DNA from: Deltaproteobacteria bacterium
GTDB taxonomy: Bacteria; Desulfobacterota; Desulfobacteria; Desulfobacterales; JAFDCJ01
DNA length: 7,073 bases
Assembly: GCA_024277475.1 (NCBI GenBank)
Contig: JAJRVC010000009.1
Location: 1-7,073 of the forward strand
Reading direction: 5' to 3'
Part shown: one piece after another, positions 1-6,883 of the stretch
Position numbering within the stretch: the stretch's first letter is position 1
How the letters are laid out: each line of letters begins with the position of its first letter
Made by a program: the position numbers and the translations under genes
Notes under the pieces: generated by a model
What the model saw: the letters and a program-made list of their open reading frames with translations, nothing else
Databases searched by the model: none
Told to the model about the DNA's origin: nothing

Positions 1-754
1 CCGGTTTTACAAGGCTCATGGTGATAATGCTGCTGATCGTCATCGCCTCGTCAATTTTCTGCGCTACCTCCGCCTCTTCTTTGAAAGATTCGAATCCCAT
101 GTCGTTGGTTTCGCGGTAAACCGAACCATCGCTGGCCACCCACATCGTGGATTCCATACCCCTGAACCGCTGAAGGATGACAAACGTATCAACCGGTTCA
201 CCCTGGTATTGCAATGTTTCTTTGCGCAACACTTCGTATCGCAGATCGACCATCAACTGCAACGGTTCCATGAACAACGGCAACTCGCCTTTTTGTCCGA
301 CTTTCAGTCCTGCCGCAATCAAGTTTAAAAGGAACGTGGATGAGGGAGCCGTCTCGGCAGTAAATACAATGGTTTTTTCTTTATCGTAACCCCGCGATTG
401 GGTTCGATAACGCAGTTCATTACCTGCCAGCTTGCCCTCCACCTGTTGCCGGTGTCCGGCGATTTCCTGCAACAGGGAAAAGCTCAATAACCTGAAATCG
501 GGACTGAGCCGTGTTGTCTGCTTGATGGTAGTGGACTGGTCTACCGACTCGGAACGGATTTTAAAAAACACGGTGGAGTCCATCACAATACCATCGGGAC
601 CCCAGCGGGTAACCGATTTGGTGAATCCCATCTTTTTCCCCTGATAATAAGTACCGAGCCAGTCTTCCTGTTCTCCGGTTCCTTCAAACAAAGGCTGAGA
701 ATGAGCGGTAAAGGCGAAAACCAGAAAAAGTATGTGTAAAAGCATTTTCATCAT
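1..754 (-). CDS. Exported transglutaminase-like protein, N-terminal part (partial)
   Basis: This reading frame is open from an ATG at 754-752 to the window edge, giving 251 residues with no stop; the C-terminal part is missing. The N-terminus MMKMLLHILFLVFAFTAHS followed by QP looks like a Sec signal peptide, probably cleaved after AHS, so the protein should act outside the cytoplasm. The mature part begins with DWLGTYYQGKKMGF and continues as beta-rich sequence, ending near FVILQRFRGMESTMWVASDG and ETNDMGFESFKEEAE. From memory this pattern (a W-G-x-Y-x-x-G-x-K-x-G opening, later a W-x-x-x-x-G strand, then a charged helix) resembles the region before the transglutaminase core in bacterial transglutaminase-like proteins. 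The Cys-His-Asp core itself is not in the window, so the family call is an inference. Three possible ATGs (754, 751, 745) lie together without a clear Shine-Dalgarno; I took the outermost. The gene diverges from its neighbour. Confidence 0.6.
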   Translation of the reverse strand, partial: MMKMLLHILFLVFAFTAHSQPLFEGTGEQEDWLGTYYQGKKMGFTKSVTRWGPDGIVMDSTVFFKIRSESVDQSTTIKQTTRLSPDFRLLSFSLLQEIAGHRQQVEGKLAGNELRYRTQSRGYDKEKTIVFTAETAPSSTFLLNLIAAGLKVGQKGELPLFMEPLQLMVDLRYEVLRKETLQYQGEPVDTFVILQRFRGMESTMWVASDGSVYRETNDMGFESFKEEAEVAQKIDEAMTISSIITMSLVKP

Positions 755-1002
755 AATTTACTTTATTGAAACATAAAGAACTACACAAGAACAAAGGGCA
801 TTGTTTGTCAGCCTGGTAGACAAAAGCTGAATTTTGATGTATGTTCAACCATCCTTAGTGAATATCCGCGAATATTTTCCTCCAAATTTTCGGCTTTTTA
901 AAAGCGTGCCTTTCACGTAGTCCGGGCTTCCTCTTATCTCTCTTGGATACAAAGGGTTGCCCCTCTGAGCACAGTGGGTTTTGTGCGGTACCGTGCACAA
1001 TA

Positions 1003-1017
1003 TCAGGTCAAACCTGA
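1003..1017 (+). repeat. Small perfect hairpin in the leader region
   Basis: TCAGGT, a CAA loop, then ACCTGA form a perfect 6-bp stem about 90 nt before the cytidylyltransferase start. No T-run follows, so it is not an intrinsic terminator. It may be an operator or part of a leader RNA structure; its role is unknown. Confidence 0.4.
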
Positions 1018-1047
1018 GAATTAATCCTGCGACAATATTTCTGGCTT

Positions 1048-1070
1048 ACTTAGAGTTAAGTGTTTTTTTT
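1048..1070 (+). terminator. Terminator-like hairpin with T8 in the leader of the three-gene set
   Basis: ACTTA (1048-1052) pairs with TAAGT (1057-1061) over a GAGT loop, and after one G a run of eight T follows (1063-1070). The stem is short and AT-rich, so it would be a weak terminator by itself. It ends 24 nt before the ribosome binding site. An overlapping alternative pairing, CTGGC (1041-1045) with GCCAG (1078-1082), would enclose the hairpin and its T-run. An attenuator is possible but unproven. Confidence 0.25.
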
Positions 1071-1094
1071 AAGCATTGCCAGCAAACCTTTTTT

Positions 1095-1100
1095 AAAGGA
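1095..1100 (+). promoter_or_regulatory. Ribosome binding site AAAGGA
   Basis: AAAGGA lies 5 nt before the ATG at 1106 but only 2 nt before the in-frame TTG at 1103. The spacing favours the ATG as the real start of the cytidylyltransferase. Confidence 0.7.
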
Positions 1101-1105
1101 CATTG

Positions 1106-1867
1106 ATGAATAATAATCATTTCCAAGGGAATCGTGTCACCACAGCATTACTATTGGCCGCTGGCACAGGAAAACGTTTACAACCTTTGACAGATACTGT
1201 TCCCAAATGCCTCATTGAAGTAGGAGGAGTCCCTATACTTGAGCGATTGATTGACAACCTCAACGGTTTCAAGCGGCTGGTGATTGTCGTTGGACATTTG
1301 GGCCACCACATTCAAAGATTCGTCAACGAATATACCGGAGACCTGAAAATAGAATTAATAACCAATCCGCTATTTCAAACAACCAACAATATCTACTCCT
1401 TATGGCTGGCTCGGAAAAACATTCAGGAATCTTTTCTTTTAGTCGAAAGCGATCTAATATTTGAAGTCTCGCAACTGGAAGGCCTTCTCTATCCGAACAA
1501 AATCGCAATTTCTTTAATGCGGCCATGGATGAATGGAGCCACAGTAACCATGGATGCTCTTAATAGAGTTCAGGCCTTTGCTGTGGGTAATAATACAAGC
1601 GGAACTCACTACAAAACAGTCAATATATACAGCCTTTCGGCTTCATCATGGCAAAAGGTCGTTGAACGGTTGAAGCTTTATATATCTTCTGGAAAAGTAA
1701 ACGAGTTTTACGAGGTGGTCTTCAAAGAGATGCTGGCTGATGGCAGTCTTTTCATGGACGGCGTTTTTTTCGACCCTGAGAGTTGGTATGAAATCGACAC
1801 TCCTGCCGACCTTGCAAACGCTGAACGTATCCTGGAAGAAACCGACACATACCCCGAGTCCTGTTAA
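1106..1867 (+). CDS. LicC-like sugar/alcohol-phosphate nucleotidyltransferase (probable cytidylyltransferase)
   Basis: This 253-residue soluble protein has the NTP-transferase Rossmann-like fold. It should join a nucleoside triphosphate, probably CTP, to a small phosphorylated alcohol and release pyrophosphate. The nucleotide-binding motif is at residues 15-34: LLLAAGTGKRLQPLT with the conserved P33-K34. N94-N95-I-Y-S-L resembles the NN-x-YSL of LicC-type phosphocholine cytidylyltransferases. D116 in LLVESDLIFE is the likely metal ligand. The C-terminal WYEIDTPADL (227-236), with D231, matches the closing metal-binding motif of the LicC and phosphonate cytidylyltransferase group. Length is normal for a single-domain member, with no fused kinase, aminotransferase or PEP mutase domain. 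The ATG start is set by AAAGGA 5 nt upstream. A downstream CDP-alcohol phosphatidyltransferase supports CDP chemistry. Substrate could be phosphocholine, phosphoethanolamine, inositol phosphate or an aminoalkylphosphonate; I cannot choose between them. Confidence 0.85.
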   Translation: MNNNHFQGNRVTTALLLAAGTGKRLQPLTDTVPKCLIEVGGVPILERLIDNLNGFKRLVIVVGHLGHHIQRFVNEYTGDLKIELITNPLFQTTNNIYSLWLARKNIQESFLLVESDLIFEVSQLEGLLYPNKIAISLMRPWMNGATVTMDALNRVQAFAVGNNTSGTHYKTVNIYSLSASSWQKVVERLKLYISSGKVNEFYEVVFKEMLADGSLFMDGVFFDPESWYEIDTPADLANAERILEETDTYPESC

Positions 1868-1935
1868 ACCCGGTATTTTGACTTCAGCGTTTAGTTTCTG
1901 GAGCCGCTCATCCTCAAAAAACAGTGAACACCCTG

Positions 1936-2808
1936 ATGAACCATAAAACCGATACCATCGCCAATGAGTTGGACTATTCGATTATAAGCCGTTATTGGAA
2001 GAAGGCTGACCCCTCTATCATGGGTCCCTATATGATGGAGGGTTTTGGTTTCCCTGCCAGTGCAGGGCGTTTTCGTTTTCGCGCTGAGTCCGTTATTGTC
2101 GAACAACTGCTACAAAACACCGATATTACCGGAGCTGTTCTAGACCTGGGAAGCGGTATCGGCTATTGGGCAGAGTTTTTTGCACTGAAATTCAGGGAAG
2201 TCACTGCCGTTGAAGCAAGCACACCGTTATATGAAAGCATGGTACAACGTTGCTCCTCTTACAAAAATTTCACACCCATCCATGACGACGTATTATCCTT
2301 TGCGCCAAAAGGTCAATTTTCATTGATCTTCCTGGGCGGACTATTGATGTACCTCAATGACAATGATGTGGTCACACTGCTACAGAAATTAAAGGCATTG
2401 CTCACCCCGGATGGTATTATCCTGTGCCGGGAAAGCACAGTGCGAAAGGGAACTCTCACACGAGATGGAGAATATCAGGCTGTCTACCGTTCCGTCCCAA
2501 CCTATCACAGCTTATTCAATAAATGCGGTCTGTCAACGGCCCAAACCTGTTTAAACACACCCTATACTCTCATGCAGATGGGTTGCGAACTCATCAGGAA
2601 ATGGAAAAATTCTGTACCCGGGAGTCTTCAATTCATTCCCGTAATTGGCCATCTGGCATACTGGAGTCTGCGTTTGGGCAATCCCTGGATAGCGAGAGTT
2701 CCGTCAGCAATGAGGGTTGACTTCCCTGAACTGACAAACCATTTTTTTGTTGTTCGTCCTGGCTCTCCTCCTGATCCCGGCGACAAGACGGGTTCCGTCA
2801 GCCTATGA
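1936..2808 (+). CDS. Class I SAM-dependent methyltransferase
   Basis: This 290-residue soluble enzyme should move a methyl group from S-adenosylmethionine to an unknown acceptor. Motif I is VLDLGSGIGYW (residues 68-78), the acidic end of strand beta2 is VTAVEAS with E93, a DD pair follows at 117-118, and the post-II strand is FSLIFLGGLLMYL. These are the usual Rossmann signatures. The C-terminal part (about 231-256, LQFIPVIGHLAYWSLRLG onward) is hydrophobic and aromatic and might touch a membrane or lipid, which is only a suggestion. An in-frame GTG at 1924 would add four residues. Neither start has a clear Shine-Dalgarno, so I preferred the ATG. The gene begins 68 nt after the cytidylyltransferase and its stop overlaps the next start by 4 nt (ATGA), pointing to one transcript. 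The likely acceptor is therefore the head group or its phosphorylated precursor, such as phosphoethanolamine. Confidence 0.82.
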   Translation: MNHKTDTIANELDYSIISRYWKKADPSIMGPYMMEGFGFPASAGRFRFRAESVIVEQLLQNTDITGAVLDLGSGIGYWAEFFALKFREVTAVEASTPLYESMVQRCSSYKNFTPIHDDVLSFAPKGQFSLIFLGGLLMYLNDNDVVTLLQKLKALLTPDGIILCRESTVRKGTLTRDGEYQAVYRSVPTYHSLFNKCGLSTAQTCLNTPYTLMQMGCELIRKWKNSVPGSLQFIPVIGHLAYWSLRLGNPWIARVPSAMRVDFPELTNHFFVVRPGSPPDPGDKTGSVSL

Positions 2809-3476
2809 AGAATTCCTTCGCCTGGGTATTTTTTTATAGAAACATACCCAATATTGTTTCCATACTCGGAGTTCTTCCCCTTGCAATTCTCTTCTTTAAA
2901 GATGGCTTTCAATATTTGATCCCTTTGATCATTTATAACAATATCATGGACGACCTTGATGGCATCCTGGCTATCAAGCTGGATCTCAAGAGCGATTTTG
3001 GCGCGGCACTGGACAATGTTTGCGATGCTGTCGCTCATATAATTTTTGTCCTGGCAATTGGCATTCATTACGAAATAGCCTTTAGCATTGTCAGCCTGGT
3101 AGCTGTGACCGCGATCTTACTGCGTGTCACCTCTCGACTAACAGCAACTGGAAAAGCCAGCGGCGGGTCGCCCACCAACGAGCTGATGCGGCACCTGCTT
3201 TTAGTGCTCCTGACAGCAAAATATTTTGGATTTGCTCCCGACCCACTCTTGATTACCGTGGTGCTTCTCAATTCCATCTCAATGCTTTCACCCTTCCCAA
3301 TGCCCTACCTGATAAGAAGCCTGACAAAATCAGCTACGGCAATTGGGTTTGTCAATGCCTCGTTGCTGGTTGCCTGGTGGGTTCCTGTCGCTGCACCGCT
3401 AATCGCGTTCTGCTTCCTGGCGACTCACCTGTATTCATTAGTTTCAGAGAGAACACTCTGGCTCCAAAAAACTTAA
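2805..3476 (+). CDS. CDP-alcohol phosphatidyltransferase family membrane protein
   Basis: This 223-residue protein is an integral membrane enzyme. The family displaces CMP from a CDP-linked alcohol and joins the phospho-alcohol to a second hydroxyl, as in phospholipid head-group synthesis. The catalytic motif is visible at residues 49-74: D49, D52, G53, A56, G66, D70 and D74, with exactly the family spacing D-x2-D-G-x2-A-x9-G-x3-D-x3-D. The Arg normally after the Ala is Ile57 here. Hydrophobic stretches near 17-31, 36-48, 75-108, 126-160 and 175-215 fit about six membrane helices. The start overlaps the methyltransferase stop (ATGA) with no good ribosome binding site, so translation is probably coupled. 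The gene ends in tandem stops TAA TAA inside a long hairpin. With a LicC-like cytidylyltransferase upstream, the donor may be that enzyme's CDP-alcohol, but CDP-diacylglycerol remains possible. Confidence 0.88.
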   Translation: MKNSFAWVFFYRNIPNIVSILGVLPLAILFFKDGFQYLIPLIIYNNIMDDLDGILAIKLDLKSDFGAALDNVCDAVAHIIFVLAIGIHYEIAFSIVSLVAVTAILLRVTSRLTATGKASGGSPTNELMRHLLLVLLTAKYFGFAPDPLLITVVLLNSISMLSPFPMPYLIRSLTKSATAIGFVNASLLVAWWVPVAAPLIAFCFLATHLYSLVSERTLWLQKT

Positions 3477-3497
3477 TAAAGTTTTTTGGAGCCAGAG
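3456..3497 (+). terminator. Perfect 19-bp hairpin across the stop codon, probable transcript end
   Basis: Positions 3456-3474 (CTCTGGCTCC, A6, CTT) are the exact reverse complement of 3479-3497, with an AATA loop. The 5' arm encodes the last six residues of the upstream protein (LWLQKT) and the first base of its stop. There is no T-run after the stem, because the T6 lies inside the 3' arm, so this is not a textbook intrinsic terminator. It most likely ends or stabilises the transcript and separates it from guaB. Such a structure cannot be due to chance. Confidence 0.55.
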
Positions 3498-3525
3498 AAA
3501 TCTAATGCAAGAAGATGGACAGCCG

Positions 3526-3534
3526 TGCTAGTAT
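3526..3534 (+). promoter_or_regulatory. Possible extended -10 promoter for guaBA
   Basis: TGC-TAGTAT matches an extended -10 element (TGn followed by four of six TATAAT bases). It lies about 43 nt before the guaB start and downstream of the hairpin that ends the previous gene, where a guaBA promoter is expected. A -35-like TGGACA at 3516-3521 is at the wrong spacing for it, so the call is tentative. Confidence 0.25.
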
Positions 3535-3576
3535 GGGATTTTTATATTTTATGCAATTTCTATTCGATAAAAACCT

Positions 3577-5043
3577 ATGATTGACCCCGAAAAAGTTCCG
3601 ACCTACCTGACTTTTGATGATGTTTTATTGCTACCTGCCCACTCCAAGGTTCTGCCTGCGAACGTGGATTTATCTACGCGACTGACCCGGAAAATCAAAC
3701 TCAAATGTCCGCTGATCAGTGCGCCGATGGATACCGTCACTGAAACAAGCCTGGCAATCGCTCTGGCACAGGAAGGCGGCATCGGCATCATCCATCGAAG
3801 TCTCACGCCGGAAAGACAACGCAAAATGGTAGACAAGGTCAAACGCTCGGTGAGTGTTATGATTCCCGACCCCATCACGTTAGAACCCGACCAGAAAATC
3901 AGCGAAGCTCATGAGGTTATGAAAAAATATAACATCAAGGGTTTTCCTATCACGCAGAATAAAAAACTGGTGGGGATTTTGACCAACCGCGACTTGAGGT
4001 TTGAAACCAACCTCAATAAGAAAATCAGCACTTTGATGACAAAAAAGAACCTGATCACTATTCCCGAAGGCACCTCTCTTACAAAGTCAAAAGAGATTCT
4101 GCACGACAACCGCATCGAAAAATTGCTGGTGGTCGACCAAAGAGGAAACCTGAAAGGGTTGCTCACTATCAAGGATATCGAAAAAGTCGGTCAGTTCCCC
4201 AATGCGGCCAAAGACTCTAAAGGCAGATTATTGGTTGGAGCCGCGCTCGGGGTCACACAAAATCCCGAAGAGCATATTGAAGACCTGATTCGTGTTGGGC
4301 TGGACGTTCTGGTCATAGACAGCGCACACGGTCATTCAGAAAAAGTTTTAAGCACCATCCGCAATATTAAAAAGTCCTTTCCAAAACTGCAAATCATCGG
4401 TGGCAACGTAGCTACCGCCGAGGGCACCACAGCGTTGATCAAAGCCGGTGTCGATGCAGTGAAAGTGGGGATCGGCCCCGGTTCCATTTGTACCACACGC
4501 GTGGTGAGTGGTGTCGGTGTTCCACAAATTTCGGCGATTGCCGAATGTGTGAAGATAGCGGAAAAGAAAAACATCCCTGTTATTTCAGACGGCGGCATCA
4601 AGTTATCTGGCGATGTCACTAAAGCCATCGCCGCCGGAGCCAGCACCGTGATGATCGGCTCTTTATTCGCCGGCACCGAGGAAAGTCCCGGCGAAAAAAT
4701 TCTTTATCAGGGCAGAAGCTATAAAGAGTACCGCGGTATGGGTTCGATCGGTGCCATGTCACAAGGGTCTAGCGACCGTTATTTTCAGGAGCGGGAACTT
4801 TCCGAAAGCAAACTGGTGCCTGAAGGAGTAGAAGCACGCATTCCCTACCGGGGTGCGCTTTCTTTCACGGTTCATCAATTGCTCGGCGGACTGCGTGCCG
4901 GCATGGGTTATTGCGGTACCGAGTCCATTGACGCATTGAGAAAAAAGGCTTCGTTTATAAAAATCACCGCGGCGGGACTGCGCGAAAGCCATGTCCACGA
5001 TGTAATCGTGACAAAAGAAGCACCCAATTACCACATTGATTAG
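3577..5043 (+). CDS. guaB: IMP dehydrogenase
   Basis: GuaB oxidises IMP to XMP with NAD+, the committed step of GTP synthesis, as a cytosolic tetramer or octamer. The 488-residue length is standard for the bacterial form. The barrel opens with [13 protein letters not shown] (11-23) and [10 protein letters not shown] (47-56). Two CBS domains are inserted at about 93-205 and usually bind adenine or guanine nucleotides. D248 in VIDSAHGHS contacts NAD. The catalytic loop GPGSICTTR carries the nucleophile Cys305. ISDGGIK (336-342) and [11 protein letters not shown] (385-395) bind the IMP phosphate and ribose. The flap has R421 and Y424 in ARIPYRG, the pair that activates water. All expected catalytic residues are present. 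The ATG has no Shine-Dalgarno (GATAAAAACCT precedes it), but the N-terminus aligns with the family. guaA follows after 24 nt, the common guaBA arrangement. Confidence 0.98.
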   Translation: MIDPEKVPTYLTFDDVLLLPAHSKVLPANVDLSTRLTRKIKLKCPLISAPMDTVTETSLAIALAQEGGIGIIHRSLTPERQRKMVDKVKRSVSVMIPDPITLEPDQKISEAHEVMKKYNIKGFPITQNKKLVGILTNRDLRFETNLNKKISTLMTKKNLITIPEGTSLTKSKEILHDNRIEKLLVVDQRGNLKGLLTIKDIEKVGQFPNAAKDSKGRLLVGAALGVTQNPEEHIEDLIRVGLDVLVIDSAHGHSEKVLSTIRNIKKSFPKLQIIGGNVATAEGTTALIKAGVDAVKVGIGPGSICTTRVVSGVGVPQISAIAECVKIAEKKNIPVISDGGIKLSGDVTKAIAAGASTVMIGSLFAGTEESPGEKILYQGRSYKEYRGMGSIGAMSQGSSDRYFQERELSESKLVPEGVEARIPYRGALSFTVHQLLGGLRAGMGYCGTESIDALRKKASFIKITAAGLRESHVHDVIVTKEAPNYHID

Positions 5044-5067
5044 GTTCACCTTCAAACTCCGCAAAGC

Positions 5068-6618
5068 ATGACAGACCGGCTACACGAACAGAAAATTCTA
5101 ATTCTCGACTTTGGGTCACAGTACACCCAGAACATCGCCCGCAAGGTTCGCGAGTGCGAGGTTTATTGTGAAATCCATCCCTGCACAATCACTTTAGAAA
5201 AAATTACCGCATTCAAACCTGAAGGAATTATTCTTTCAGGGGGGCCCGCCAGCGTTCTCGAAGCCGATGCCTATCAATGCGATACCGGAATTTTTGACTT
5301 GGGAGTTCCCGTTTTAGGCATCTGCTATGGTATGCAGCTCATCACGCACCTTTTGGGCGGCAAGGTCCATCCTTCAGAGCATCGCGAGTTCGGTCGCGCA
5401 GAATTGATGCTGAAAGAATTTTCACATTTGTTCGAAGGCGTTAAAAACAACACCACCGTGTGGATGAGTCATGGCGACCGCATCTCAAAATTGCCGGACA
5501 AATTCAAATCCATTGCCTTCACCGGCAATTCTCCCATGGCGGCGATTGAAAATCCCATAGCAAAAATTTATGGTCTGCAATTTCACCCGGAAGTGGTCCA
5601 CACCGCTGAAGGCGAAAAAATTCTCAGAAATTTTCTTTTTAAAATCTGCGAATGCTCCGCCAACTGGAAAATGGAATCTCTGGTGGATTTTATGGTCGAA
5701 GATATCCGCAAACAGGTTGGCAACGAAAAAGTGATTTGCGGGTTGAGCGGCGGTGTCGACTCTTCAGTGGCCGCTGTGCTGATTCACAAGGCTATCGGCG
5801 ATAATCTGTATTGCCTGTTTATCGATAACGGACTCCTGCGTACCGGCGAAAAAGACAAAGTAGAAAAAACCTTTCGCGACAACTTCAGCATTAATCTGGA
5901 TGTGATCGATGCCTCTGACCAGTTCCTCAACAAACTGACCGGTGTCACCGACCCCGAACAAAAAAGAAAATCCATCGGCAACACTTTTATTGACGTGTTT
6001 GAAGAAGAAGCAAAACGTCTGGGCAACTTCACCTTTCTCGCGCAGGGAACACTGTATCCGGATGTGATCGAATCGGTCTCCTTCAAAGGCCCGTCAGCGG
6101 TGATCAAATCGCATCACAATGTCGGCGGCTTGCCGGAAAAGATGGATCTGAAATTGCTCGAACCGTTCCGCGAACTGTTTAAGGATGAAGTCCGCGCATT
6201 AGGGCGGGAGATGGGCATTTCCGATGAAATCATCAACCGCCAGCCTTTTCCCGGCCCGGGACTGGCCATACGCATTCTGGGGAACATCACCCGCGAACGG
6301 CTGGACATCCTCTGCGCGGCAGACAAAATAATCCTCGAAGAAATAAAAGCCGCAGGGCTCTACAACGATTTATGGCAATCCTTCGCGGTCCTGCTCCCGG
6401 TAAAAACCGTTGGCGTTATGGGAGACTCGCGCACCTACGAAAACGTGATCGCCATTCGCGCCGTCACCAGCACCGATGGCATGACAGCCGACTGGGCTCA
6501 CCTGCCCTATGAACTGCTCGGCACCTTTTCCAATCGCATCATCAACGAAGTCCACGGTGTCAACCGCGTCGTCTACGACATCAGCTCCAAACCCCCCGGC
6601 ACCATAGAATGGGAATAG
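5068..6618 (+). CDS. guaA: GMP synthase (glutamine-hydrolysing)
   Basis: GuaA turns XMP into GMP using ATP and ammonia drawn from glutamine, directly after GuaB in the pathway. At 516 residues it is a complete two-domain enzyme. The N-terminal class I glutamine amidotransferase begins [12 protein letters not shown], has the nucleophile Cys86 in LGICYGMQ, and completes the triad with His173 and Glu175 in [10 protein letters not shown]. The ATP-pyrophosphatase domain starts near 200 and has the PP-loop GLSGGVDSS (225-233). The C-terminal dimerisation and XMP-binding part contains [12 protein letters not shown] (391-402) and ends with the conserved KPPGTIEWE. No residue expected for activity is missing. 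The ATG lies 24 nt after the guaB stop without an obvious Shine-Dalgarno, and the two genes are probably one transcript. A small GC-rich hairpin starts in its TAG stop codon. Confidence 0.98.
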   Translation: MTDRLHEQKILILDFGSQYTQNIARKVRECEVYCEIHPCTITLEKITAFKPEGIILSGGPASVLEADAYQCDTGIFDLGVPVLGICYGMQLITHLLGGKVHPSEHREFGRAELMLKEFSHLFEGVKNNTTVWMSHGDRISKLPDKFKSIAFTGNSPMAAIENPIAKIYGLQFHPEVVHTAEGEKILRNFLFKICECSANWKMESLVDFMVEDIRKQVGNEKVICGLSGGVDSSVAAVLIHKAIGDNLYCLFIDNGLLRTGEKDKVEKTFRDNFSINLDVIDASDQFLNKLTGVTDPEQKRKSIGNTFIDVFEEEAKRLGNFTFLAQGTLYPDVIESVSFKGPSAVIKSHHNVGGLPEKMDLKLLEPFRELFKDEVRALGREMGISDEIINRQPFPGPGLAIRILGNITRERLDILCAADKIILEEIKAAGLYNDLWQSFAVLLPVKTVGVMGDSRTYENVIAIRAVTSTDGMTADWAHLPYELLGTFSNRIINEVHGVNRVVYDISSKPPGTIEWE

Positions 6619-6633
6619 CGGCGAACCGCCGCT
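6617..6633 (+). terminator. GC-rich hairpin starting in the guaA stop codon
   Basis: AGCGGCG, an AAC loop and CGCCGCT form a perfect 7-bp stem whose first two bases are the last two of the TAG stop. No T-run follows (GGTAACAGG), so termination without a partner protein is doubtful. It may mark or protect the 3' end of the guaBA transcript. Confidence 0.4.
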
Positions 6634-6770
6634 GGTAACAGGTCAATGCTCGTAAAGCTGAAAACACCATCAAGCCTTTTACTGTACGTTCGCTAACATT
6701 TTTCTTATAGGACAATTACTTTTAAATGCGCTCGAATAAACTTCGACTGCTCATAACGTAATGCAGAGTT

Positions 6771-6792
6771 GCCTCCCACGCCAGTGGGCGGC
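6771..6792. repeat. Imperfect inverted repeat, hairpin with 9-bp stem
   Basis: GCC-T-CCCAC (6771-6779) and GTGGG-C-GGC (6784-6792) pair over a GCCA loop with a single mismatch. It is the strongest of three adjacent hairpins. No T-run follows directly; AT-rich sequence begins about 10 nt later. Only one copy is in the window, so a REP-type repeat cannot be confirmed. Confidence 0.4.
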
Positions 6793-6858
6793 GATCCAGA
6801 CTTAATAATTCCCCCTTATTTCCAAAATGTCAAATCCGCCTCTTCCCCATACCTGTAT

Positions 6859-6867
6859 TGTGATAAT
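6859..6867 (+). promoter_or_regulatory. Probable extended -10 promoter of the SUMF1-fold gene
   Basis: TG-T-GATAAT is an extended -10 element with five of six consensus bases. No clear -35 box lies 16-18 nt upstream, which extended -10 promoters can do without. Transcription would start near 6874, just before the ribosome binding site, leaving a very short leader. Confidence 0.4.
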
Positions 6868-6875
6868 CTTTCTTC

Positions 6876-6883
6876 AAAGGAAG
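6876..6883 (+). promoter_or_regulatory. Ribosome binding site AAAGGAAG
   Basis: AAAGGAAG ends 5 nt before the ATG at 6889 and is the best Shine-Dalgarno in the window. It fixes the start of the last gene, which also begins with a plausible signal peptide. Confidence 0.75.

Larger units (their letters stand above)
755..1105. other. Divergent gene-free region with several inverted repeats
   Basis: This 351-nt stretch separates two divergent genes and should carry both promoters. I see no convincing gene, tRNA or known riboswitch in it. It holds an inverted repeat TTTGTC/GACAAA (804-809 and 819-824), TTGTGC/GCACAA (981-986 and 995-1000) with another GCACA at 969-973, a 6-bp hairpin TCAGGT-CAA-ACCTGA (1003-1017), and a weak hairpin at 1048-1061 followed by eight T. 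No strong sigma70 promoter with both boxes at good spacing stands out in either direction. The density of short inverted repeats suggests operators or a structured leader for the downstream gene, which is an inference. Confidence 0.6.

Noticed and set aside
177..644. Two 70-codon plus-strand open frames inside the first gene
   Set aside because: They are antisense to a continuous minus-strand frame that has a signal peptide and family-like sequence, and they show no motif or ribosome binding site.
930..985. Possible SAM-type riboswitch suggested by CTTATC and CTCTTGGATAC before a methyltransferase-containing set
   Set aside because: The conserved SAM-I core and helices are not present in order, and the resemblance is limited to one short string.
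1740..1946. 68-codon plus-strand frame bridging the cytidylyltransferase end and the methyltransferase start
   Set aside because: It overlaps the conserved C-terminal motif of the cytidylyltransferase in another frame, and its translation is low-complexity, Ser/Thr/Pro-rich sequence without a motif.
2628..3068. 146-codon open frame on the minus strand across the methyltransferase and phosphatidyltransferase junction
   Set aside because: It lies antisense to two well-supported overlapping genes with clear motifs, and its own protein shows no recognisable motif.
805..3102. Exact 15-base repeat TTGTCAGCCTGGTAG at 805-819 and 3088-3102
   Set aside because: One copy is intergenic and the other is in codons of the phosphatidyltransferase. 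The match stops sharply at 15 bases with no other shared context, so chance is more likely than a functional repeat.
5784..6107. 107-codon minus-strand frame inside guaA
   Set aside because: It is antisense to the fully conserved ATP-pyrophosphatase domain of guaA and has no recognisable motif.
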